A stretch of DNA of 23,611 nucleotides from Methanomassiliicoccales archaeon UBA280 (GTDB taxonomy: Archaea; Thermoplasmatota; Thermoplasmata; SG8-5): the NCBI GenBank assembly GCA_002499085.1, contig DAKD01000014.1:726-24336 (forward strand), read 5' to 3'. A program made the translations under genes and the position numbers. This document shows positions 7,580 to 13,902 of this stretch, piece by piece (positions within the stretch are counted from its first letter, which is position 1; every line of letters begins with the position of its first letter). The notes beneath the pieces are model-generated. The model did not search any database. It had not been told where the DNA came from and saw nothing but the letters and a program-made list of their open reading frames with translations.

Positions 7580-8893
7580 TCAAGCACGAACCTTTATTTT
7601 ATGCCTTATGGCGATTTTCGGCCTTACCTTGGATTTGAGCCTGTCTCCAAGTGCCAGACCCGCAAAGCCCGCAAACAGGTACTGGGCCGGGACTGTGGTG
7701 GCCATGGGGATGCTGGGCGGCGGCGGAGGCGGCGGCGGAGGCGGAGGCGGGACAGTTCCGGCAGGAAGAGGGATACCGTCCGCGCCGAGAGGCGGCGGCG
7801 GCTGCAGAAGCGCGGGCGGCGCCTGGACGAATCTGTTCCCGTAGAATATGCAAGCCAAGTCATACATCGCCCCTGTCTGCTGATCAGGATCGAATGAGAA
7901 AATCTCCACCATGCCCTTTCCGTACCTGAAATAGGAGGCAAAGAGCAGCTGTGAGCCGTATGCCTCCGCATAAAGCATGGGCTCCAGGTCCTCGTAGCCG
8001 GGCGTCAGGGCGACCGTGTCGCTTGTCGACACGTTCACAAGCATCGGGCCCGAATACTGCGAAGGAGACTCGCCGGTATGGCGGTAATCGGCCTGGTAGG
8101 TAGCATTCGTGTTGATGCTCCTCACGGTGACCGCTCCGGGAAATATGAGCCTGAGGTCGTTCATGGCCTTGCCTATGAACACGAAATTCTTGCCGCTCGT
8201 GACTCCGTCCCTGACCGCGTTCTTGAGTAAAGTGCTCATCTGCCCGTTGGCGCCCGGGTTTTCGAATATGATGAGGTCGTTCTCCGTCACCGGGTTCTGC
8301 TCCTGGTTCTGGGCCACCTCCCACTGCAGGTGCCAAATCTGCTTTGTTGAGTATGGAATGTCCATCCTGGCCAGGAGATTCTCCGAGAAGCTGTTCTGGG
8401 TGCCCGCGCCCTCCCTGTGCACGACAAGGATCTTCGTCGGCCTCTCTATCTTGTAAACCTGCGCCGAGATAAACAGGCCAGTGACGTTGTGGACCGTGAC
8501 GCTTGGGAAATCCTCAAGGATCCCCGACACAAGGGTGAGATTGAATCCGCTCAGCACGATTGGCCCGCCGGAATAGTTAGCTCCGAAAGGATACTGGGCC
8601 GTGACAATGGTCGGGTCCGGGGGCCCTATCAGCCTGTAGCACACAGTGTCGTTCCTGAGCAGGGCATGGACCAGCCCGAAGCTTCTGACCGTGTCGTTCT
8701 GCTTCCCGTCCATGGGTATAACCAACGCACCGGGCGAGAAGGGCACCGTCTCGTACCTTTCCTTCACTATGAGCGGCCTGGTCGTGGTCGCGGAGGCTGC
8801 GCCCTGGAGGACAATCACGGTCACAAGAAAAATGCCCATTGCGATTGGGATGACGGTTGATAACTTGTAACGCGGCATATTCACTGGTGTCAT
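7580..8893 (-). CDS. secreted/anchored protein with poly-proline stalk, unknown function
   Basis: A 437-residue protein that I cannot assign to a named family. An N-terminal signal or anchor helix spans about 12-34. A globular outside region (about 40-355) includes a predicted alpha/beta segment, KILVVHR at 154-160 and NDLIIFENPG at 205-214 followed by GKNFVFIGKA. That alternation of strand and loop resembles a degenerate amidotransferase-like or DUF4350-like fold, but this is a guess. Residues 357-393 are Pro-rich with twelve consecutive prolines (382-393), encoded by CCG/CCT/CCC codons. Then come a short hydrophobic stretch (VPAQYLFAGFAGLALG) and a strongly basic end, reminiscent of tripartite sorting tails. 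The first ATG (8893) is chosen because GGAG lies just before it and a TATA box is at 8927-8935. First gene of the operon. Confidence 0.82.
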   Translation of the reverse strand: MTPVNMPRYKLSTVIPIAMGIFLVTVIVLQGAASATTTRPLIVKERYETVPFSPGALVIPMDGKQNDTVRSFGLVHALLRNDTVCYRLIGPPDPTIVTAQYPFGANYSGGPIVLSGFNLTLVSGILEDFPSVTVHNVTGLFISAQVYKIERPTKILVVHREGAGTQNSFSENLLARMDIPYSTKQIWHLQWEVAQNQEQNPVTENDLIIFENPGANGQMSTLLKNAVRDGVTSGKNFVFIGKAMNDLRLIFPGAVTVRSINTNATYQADYRHTGESPSQYSGPMLVNVSTSDTVALTPGYEDLEPMLYAEAYGSQLLFASYFRYGKGMVEIFSFDPDQQTGAMYDLACIFYGNRFVQAPPALLQPPPPLGADGIPLPAGTVPPPPPPPPPPPPSIPMATTVPAQYLFAGFAGLALGDRLKSKVRPKIAIRHKIKVRA

Positions 8894-8926
8894 TCTCCGA
8901 ATTCCGCAATCGGATTGGTCTCCCCA

Positions 8927-8935
8927 TTATAAATA
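8927..8935 (-). promoter_or_regulatory. TATA box of the membrane/AAA+ operon
   Basis: The minus strand reads ATTTATAAT, a strong archaeal TATA box. The predicted start is near 8904, about ten bases before the ATG at 8893. The 85-base gap to the upstream signal peptidase gene (8979) and this box indicate a separate transcript for the operon. Confidence 0.75.
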
Positions 8936-8978
8936 TTTCCTGCCTGAAGACTCACAACGCCACCAAGGCAATCGCAAT

Positions 8979-10001
8979 TTATTCGGGTTGCCCGGATTTC
9001 GGGGCTTCGGCGGGCGGCGGCTCAGCCCCCTCCTGTGGTTTTACGGCGTCGCTGCCAGGCGCGTCGGGGTCAGTGCAGGGCGGCTTCTGCGAATCCTCAG
9101 TCAGCCTGGGCGGCGGAGCGATTCCTGCAGCGCCCCGGCCCTTCCGGCTCATCCGCCACTTCCTGAACCTCGGCGCTGCCATGTCCAGGACGAACGGTAT
9201 GAACAGAAGCATGAAGACAGAAATGAAAAGGTTCCGCCAGCTGTTCTGGGGGGCGCCGCCGCCCTCTCCCGTGACCTTCAGCTTAACAAGGCCGAACCAA
9301 GGTATTTCACCCCAGGCCTTGCCCACTATCCACTCCTGAAGCACCGGCTCATAGGATCCGGAGAGAGGCTGGTCATAGGCAGGGGCATTGTGGTCGCCCA
9401 TCGTGATGTAACCTCCGTGGGGTTCCATGTCGAGGTATTCATAGTACCTGAGAAGGCCGTATTGCATCGACAGTTGGATAGTGACCTCTTCCTGCCAGAA
9501 CCCGTAATTCTCAATCACGATGTCGTCTGTTGTCCCGTACAGCCCCAGAGAGGGAACGTCGAACGAATAGTTCAGGTAGTCTATTCCGTCATGATCGGGA
9601 TTCACACCGCTTGCGTTCACTTCGAGCCAGACCACAGCCCTGTGGATGATGGGCGTCACCTTTGCCCCGTCGGAATCGCTCACGAGGCCGTTCGGCCTGT
9701 AGATTATCACATCGCCGTAATTCCCGTATTTGGAGTATCCGGCAGCCTCGCCATCGACATATGTTTTGATGTCTTCCGGGCCGTCAACCGTCTTCACAAA
9801 GACCATGTCCCCGGTGTCGATCACGCCGAGAACGCTCCTGTTGTCGTAGCGCTGCATGCTGCCCGACTCCACGACCACCATCGGCGGCCATATCCCGCAG
9901 TAGGCCCAGAGCGACATCATAATTACGGCGACAACGATGAAGGCGATGAATATGTCCTTGCCTATGTCCGCAAGGTTCTTGACAATCTTCTTTCTGTCCA
10001 T
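8979..10001 (-). CDS. signal peptidase I, archaeal Sec11-like
   Basis: A 340-residue membrane serine protease that should remove signal peptides from Sec-exported proteins. A short cytoplasmic start (MDRKK) precedes a membrane helix at about 16-36. The catalytic Ser48 sits in VVVESGSM; the archaeal/ER-type His120 is in PIIHRAVVW, replacing the bacterial Lys. The Asp box is GYITMGDHN at 197-205 (Asp203, with Asp210 close by). An insertion between the His and Asp boxes (about 125-195) makes it longer than minimal archaeal enzymes. A second membrane helix lies at about 257-274, followed by a 65-residue Pro/Glu-rich cytoplasmic tail. The start at 10001 is preferred over an in-frame ATG at 10079, because a TATA box at 10038-10046 puts the RNA start about 15 bases before 10001. 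It is divergent from the M28 peptidase gene. Confidence 0.93.
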   Translation of the reverse strand: MDRKKIVKNLADIGKDIFIAFIVVAVIMMSLWAYCGIWPPMVVVESGSMQRYDNRSVLGVIDTGDMVFVKTVDGPEDIKTYVDGEAAGYSKYGNYGDVIIYRPNGLVSDSDGAKVTPIIHRAVVWLEVNASGVNPDHDGIDYLNYSFDVPSLGLYGTTDDIVIENYGFWQEEVTIQLSMQYGLLRYYEYLDMEPHGGYITMGDHNAPAYDQPLSGSYEPVLQEWIVGKAWGEIPWFGLVKLKVTGEGGGAPQNSWRNLFISVFMLLFIPFVLDMAAPRFRKWRMSRKGRGAAGIAPPPRLTEDSQKPPCTDPDAPGSDAVKPQEGAEPPPAEAPKSGQPE

Positions 10002-10037
10002 GGGAAAGCCTGTCTGTGGCCAAGTCAAACCGCATCC

Positions 10038-10046
10038 GTATAAATA
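10038..10046 (-). promoter_or_regulatory. TATA box of signal peptidase gene
   Basis: The minus strand reads TATTTATAC, with expected start near 10015 and ATG at 10001. It lies about 40 bases from the oppositely directed TATA box at 10082-10090, making a compact divergent promoter. Confidence 0.75.
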
Positions 10047-10081
10047 CTCTTTTCCCACTTGGAACCTGTTGCAGAACAATG

Positions 10082-10090
10082 TTTAAGTAT
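10082..10090 (+). promoter_or_regulatory. TATA box of M28 peptidase gene
   Basis: The plus strand reads TTTAAGTAT; the expected start is near 10110, shortly before the ATG at 10119. This position argues against the in-frame ATG at 10059, which lies upstream of the box. A second TATA-like string (GTATATTAT, 10112-10120) could instead serve a leaderless start at 10143. Confidence 0.6.
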
Positions 10091-10118
10091 GGAATCAATC
10101 TATTATCATTTGTATATT

Positions 10119-13100
10119 ATGGGTGCGGGTATGCGTGGGCGCATGAGCGTGGCAATTGCATTAATCATTGTTGTTCAGGCCGTTCTCTCTCTGACCTTGC
10201 CGCTTCAGGCAACAGGCCTCGATTTCAACGCATCTGCCGACTCCCCGCCCCCTGCGGAAACCGCCCACAATGCAACGGCACAGATCGATCACCTCATCAG
10301 GCAGGTGGATGAGGGCCTCGTGGAGAAATACACACAGGAACTGCAGGATTTCAAGACCAGGTTCTCATACCGCGGGGACAGGTGCTACCCCGCCTCCGAA
10401 TACATTGCCTCGGTTTTCAGCCAGAACGGCCTGAATGTGACATTCAACGAATTCACATACCAGTATTACAGCATGAGGAACGTCATCGGCGAGAAGAGGG
10501 GCATCACCAATCCGGACGAGATATTCATCATAAGCTCCCACTACGACTCAATAGCGAATTACTGGGCCTGGACCGAGGCTCCGGGCGCGGACGACAACGG
10601 CAGCGGCACGGCAGCGGTGATGGCGCTCGCCGAGATACTGTCGGACTACGAGTTCAACTGCACAATACGCTTCATCGCGTTCAGCGGCGAGGAGCAGGGC
10701 CTGAAGGGCAGCTACCGGTATGTCAGCGACGTTGTCACAGCAGGCGAGAACATCTCCGCGGTTCTCAACATGGACATGATAGCCAACAACCCGGACCCGG
10801 GCAGCAGCTCGGTTCGCCTGTTCACCGGCGGAGGCACAGGCATAGTGGACCCGACCACACTCATAAACGAGATGATGAACACGACATCCATCCATGTGGA
10901 CCCAATAGGCCTGAGCATAGTGCAGGCAGGCCAGGCCGGCAACAGCGATCATCACCCGTTCGCAAATTATTACAGGTCCGTCATGCTCATCGAGAGTGTA
11001 TTTTCAGCTTATTATCACTCCACCGCGGACACAACAGACAAGCTCAACTTCACATATTGCGCCAATGTCACCCAGATAGTAGGCGCCACTGTGGCCAGGA
11101 TGGCGGGCATTCGCCAGTCAGACACATCGCCGCCCGCGCTTTCCCCCGGGTCGCCCGCGAACGGAACCTATTCACGGGCCAGGCCATCCATATCAATCGA
11201 AGTGACTGACCCGGGCGGCCTCAATGCCAGCTCTTTCGTCTTGCTGGTGGACGGCGCCAGTGTTGCGCCCACGCTCGCCCAGATATCCCTGGGGTACAAT
11301 GTCTCATACACGCCGCCGGCCCCATACGCGGACGGGCAGACTATCTCAGTCACAGTGACGGCCAAAGACTCCTCCGGCAACTGTGCCGGCACTTCCTGGT
11401 CTTTCACGGTCGACTCTTCGGCGCCCGCCCCCCCTACGAATCTCACCATCGGGAAAGGCAGGGTTGAGTTGGTCAAACGCGGACTGGCTATAGGCAACGG
11501 AGCCACATACGATTCCAGGTATGCCGAGCGCCCCTCGGTGATATTCCGCGACGGAGAGTACAAGATGTGGTATTCGGGCAACGACGCGTCCAAGTTCAGG
11601 ATATGCTATGCCAATTCGACTGACGGACTCACATGGGCGAAGCACGGCGTAGTTCTGGATGTGGGGGCGTCTGGGGAGCCGGACAGCTTTCATGCGGCCT
11701 ACCCGTCTGTGATATTTGACGGCGAGTACAAGATGTGGTACTCCGGTTTCATGAGCCCCAACTGGAGAATACTTTACGCCAACTCATCGGATGGCCTCAC
11801 ATGGACAAAGCACGGCGTTGCAGTCAACATCAGTTCACCAGGCGGGCACGACAGCAGCCATGCCTATTACCAAGCTGTCGTCAAGACGGACGAGTACAAG
11901 ATGTGGTATACAGGTTTTGACGGTCTGAGCATGAAAATACTGTATGCGAACTCGTCTGACGGCCTGGCATGGAACAAATATGCCGAGCCAGTCACGCCGT
12001 CCGGTCCGGGAATAGTGCACGGCGACGCAAATATCGCGGCGCCATCTGTGGCTTTTGAAGCAGGGCAATACCACATGTTCTTTGACAGACATGACGGCCT
12101 GAGGATGAGGACTATGTATGCAGTATCCCAGGACGGTCTAGAATGGTCCGAGATAGGCCTTGCCGTCGATACAAATACCTCCTCGGTCTATGACTCTTAC
12201 AGGGCAAACCGGTGCTGCGCCCTCATCCAGGGAAATGAGACCAAAGTGTGGTACACAGGCTTCAACAATGCCAACCAGGTAATCATGTACGCCAATCTGA
12301 CGCCAGCAGACACAGCACAGGATATACTGCTCTCCTGGTCCCCCTCGGAGTCCGCAGATGTCGTGGAATACGACGTGTTCAGGGAATCCAGGCCGTCTGC
12401 ATTCACCGGGCCGAGCGTTGCCTCGCCGGAATTCTACAGGCAGCCGGCCGGCCTGACCCAGTGGACATTCAGGAATGAGTACAGGCACAATGTCTCGGTG
12501 TACGGGCCGGTTTCCGCCTCGGACCCGGCGTACTTCATGCTTCCGGATGACAACATCGTGGATTTAAGCCTGTACATGCGGAACGGGCTCGGTGGATGGA
12601 CAAGGCTGGAGAACGGAACAGACTATGAATGCGATCTGGCAGCCGGTTACACGCTGATAACGTCCATGGACTTCGGGTACAATCACGAGATATTCGCGTG
12701 CTACAATCACTCGGCCACAAAGGCGCTGAGAACCCGTGGCAGTATGATGGCCGATGTGAGGGCCGCATCCGACATGGCTGATTATTATTACATTGTCCGG
12801 GCAAGGGACAGGGCAGGGAACACAGCCTATTGCACAGATATCGCCGGAAAGCTGGGAACAGGCCTGGCAGCATCTTGGAACCTGCTGGCCGATCCTTTCA
12901 TGACAGGCCCGAGACACATAAGCGAAGAGCTGGCCGGCCTGGACTGGACCGCGGCGCGCACCTGGGACCCGGACAGATATCCCAATCAATGGACCATCAA
13001 CAGGCCGGGAAGGGACGAAGGTCTGAACACCCTGCAGAACGTTTCTGCCATGGCCGGCATTTGGGCACTCTCTTCCAGCACTGGCTTTTTCGCCTCTTGC

Positions 13101-13346
13101 GGCCTGGTTGAGAACGCCACTGTCCAGCTGAAGGCGGGCTGGAACCTGGTATCCTACCCGTATCATGAGATGATGCATGTTTCCGAGGCTCTGTTCGGCA
13201 TTCCTTGGGACAGCGTGGCCGTTTACGACGGCGCCGCACAATCACTGCTTTCGCAGAAATACGGCTTGGACCCGCTGTTCCCGGGACAGGCGCTTTGGGT
13301 GCATGTGACCTCGGACGCGGAGTGGAATGCGGTAAATGTTCCGTGA
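10119..13346 (+). CDS. secreted M28 zinc peptidase fused to Ig-like domain and five-blade propeller
   Basis: A 1075-residue exported protein. A signal peptide (about 1-33) precedes an M28 metallopeptidase domain (about 60-335). All ligands are visible: His141 (SSHYDS), Asp158 (GADDNGSGT), Glu191/Glu192 (SGEEQG, base and ligand), Asp219 (NMDM) and His300 (YYHSTADT). It should therefore be an active di-zinc aminopeptidase or related exopeptidase outside the cell. An Ig-like domain (about 337-435) follows. Next are five repeats of about 57 residues (about 450-730), each with a YKMWYSG-like strand and an ILYANSSDGLTW-like strand, typical of five-blade propellers of the glycosidase-43 kind and probably binding here. 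After an Fn3-like stretch, the C-terminus has two related units starting SWNLLADPF and GWNLVSYPY. No C-terminal membrane helix is present, so it is released or held non-covalently. The choice among ATGs at 10119, 10131 and 10143 is uncertain. Confidence 0.92.
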   Translation: MGAGMRGRMSVAIALIIVVQAVLSLTLPLQATGLDFNASADSPPPAETAHNATAQIDHLIRQVDEGLVEKYTQELQDFKTRFSYRGDRCYPASEYIASVFSQNGLNVTFNEFTYQYYSMRNVIGEKRGITNPDEIFIISSHYDSIANYWAWTEAPGADDNGSGTAAVMALAEILSDYEFNCTIRFIAFSGEEQGLKGSYRYVSDVVTAGENISAVLNMDMIANNPDPGSSSVRLFTGGGTGIVDPTTLINEMMNTTSIHVDPIGLSIVQAGQAGNSDHHPFANYYRSVMLIESVFSAYYHSTADTTDKLNFTYCANVTQIVGATVARMAGIRQSDTSPPALSPGSPANGTYSRARPSISIEVTDPGGLNASSFVLLVDGASVAPTLAQISLGYNVSYTPPAPYADGQTISVTVTAKDSSGNCAGTSWSFTVDSSAPAPPTNLTIGKGRVELVKRGLAIGNGATYDSRYAERPSVIFRDGEYKMWYSGNDASKFRICYANSTDGLTWAKHGVVLDVGASGEPDSFHAAYPSVIFDGEYKMWYSGFMSPNWRILYANSSDGLTWTKHGVAVNISSPGGHDSSHAYYQAVVKTDEYKMWYTGFDGLSMKILYANSSDGLAWNKYAEPVTPSGPGIVHGDANIAAPSVAFEAGQYHMFFDRHDGLRMRTMYAVSQDGLEWSEIGLAVDTNTSSVYDSYRANRCCALIQGNETKVWYTGFNNANQVIMYANLTPADTAQDILLSWSPSESADVVEYDVFRESRPSAFTGPSVASPEFYRQPAGLTQWTFRNEYRHNVSVYGPVSASDPAYFMLPDDNIVDLSLYMRNGLGGWTRLENGTDYECDLAAGYTLITSMDFGYNHEIFACYNHSATKALRTRGSMMADVRAASDMADYYYIVRARDRAGNTAYCTDIAGKLGTGLAASWNLLADPFMTGPRHISEELAGLDWTAARTWDPDRYPNQWTINRPGRDEGLNTLQNVSAMAGIWALSSSTGFFASCGLVENATVQLKAGWNLVSYPYHEMMHVSEALFGIPWDSVAVYDGAAQSLLSQKYGLDPLFPGQALWVHVTSDAEWNAVNVP

Positions 13347-13367
13347 CTGGTTCGCTCCAGCAGATAG

Positions 13368-13375
13368 TTTTAAAT
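13368..13375 (+). promoter_or_regulatory. TATA box for candidate ncRNA
   Basis: TTTTAAAT at 13368-13375 lies in a gene-free stretch on the plus strand. The expected start is near 13398, precisely where the first long helix of the candidate RNA begins. The string is close to palindromic, so minus-strand use cannot be excluded. Confidence 0.55.
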
Positions 13376-13397
13376 GCTCTGCCAATCATAGCCTCAT

Positions 13398-13620
13398 TGC
13401 TTCCGTCCGAAGACCGTGATGACGTGCGTTTTTCGCGAGGATGAATCACGGAGCAAACGGAGGCGCACGGCCCCTTCAGCTAGGGGCCAAGAATGCCTTT
13501 ATGGGTCCCTCCGGGACTGAGGTGTGACGCCTTTGCGTGACCGGAGAACAACCCAGGCATCCAACAAACCCTCGGCTAGGGTCAGGGCGCTGAGAGAGCC
13601 AAGCTTGCGATGATGCTTCC
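13398..13620 (+). ncRNA. candidate structured non-coding RNA, family unknown
   Basis: This 223-base stretch has no coding frame but folds densely when read on the plus strand. Helix 1 pairs GCTTCCGT (13399-13406) with ACGGAGGC (13457-13464), one G-U. It encloses CCGTGAT (13414-13420) with ATCACGG (13445-13451). Helix 3 is GGCCCCT/AGGGGCC (13469-13475, 13482-13488). Helix 4 is ATGCCT plus GGGT (13493-13498, 13503-13506) with ACCC plus AGGCAT (13551-13560), enclosing CTCCGG/CCGGAG (13509-13514, 13541-13546). Helix 5 is ACCCT/AGGGT (13568-13582). A TATA box is correctly placed upstream. I checked by eye for SRP RNA, RNase P RNA and 5S rRNA signatures and found none. The 3' end is undefined; the hairpin at 13628-13678 could terminate it. 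Confidence 0.5.
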
Positions 13621-13627
13621 TGTTACA

Positions 13628-13678
13628 GCTGAGGGACACCCTCTTCTTTCATTTGTTATCATTCGGGTGTCCCTCAGC
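13628..13678 (+). repeat. 14-bp inverted repeat (hairpin)
   Basis: GCTGAGGGACACCC at 13628-13641 is the exact reverse complement of GGGTGTCCCTCAGC at 13665-13678, with a 23-base T-rich loop. The right arm is also the start of the tandem repeat, so the same 14-mer occurs once inverted and twice direct. It could be a terminator stem for the preceding candidate RNA or the end of a small mobile unit. Confidence 0.85.
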
Positions 13679-13841
13679 GTCGAGTAAATCGCTTCGCGAT
13701 TTCTCGATTGTTGCATCGCATGAAGTATGAAGAACCGCCCTCCTGTGAAATCGTATGGGTGTCCCTCAGCGTCGAGTAAATCGCTTTGCGATTTCTCGAT
13801 TGTTGCATCGTGTGAAGTATGAGGAATCGCCCTCCTGTGAA
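13665..13841 (+). repeat. 92-base-period tandem direct repeat, two copies
   Basis: Copy 1 is at 13665-13749 and copy 2 at 13757-13841. They match at 80 of 85 positions by my count, and all five differences are transitions. Each copy starts GGGTGTCCCTCAGC and contains a hairpin AAATCGC-loop-GCGATTT extended by CGAG/CTCG. The period is not a multiple of three, and the reading frames through the two copies differ, so this is not a protein repeat. No gene was seen in the rest of 13842-13902. Confidence 0.85.
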
Positions 13842-13902
13842 TCCCATATGCCGGGGGCATGCGACCTTCGCTCCGGAACCCCTGCGTCTCGGGGCAGAGT
13901 GT

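Noticed and set aside
10002..10079. N-terminal extension of signal peptidase from ATG 10079
   Set aside because: The strong TATA box at 10038-10046 lies inside the extension, and the family N-terminus fits the ATG at 10001.
13398..13620. SRP RNA, RNase P RNA, 5S rRNA or C/D-box sRNA identity for the structured stretch
   Set aside because: Diagnostic motifs (the SRP helix-8 GGAAGGA-type loop, the RNase P AGGAAAGTC-type core, 5S conserved strings) are absent. GTGATGA resembles box C, but no properly spaced CTGA box D follows.
13665..13841. CRISPR array
   Set aside because: Only two units of about 85 bases with 7-base spacing, internal hairpins and no spacer-like unique segments; no cas genes in the window.
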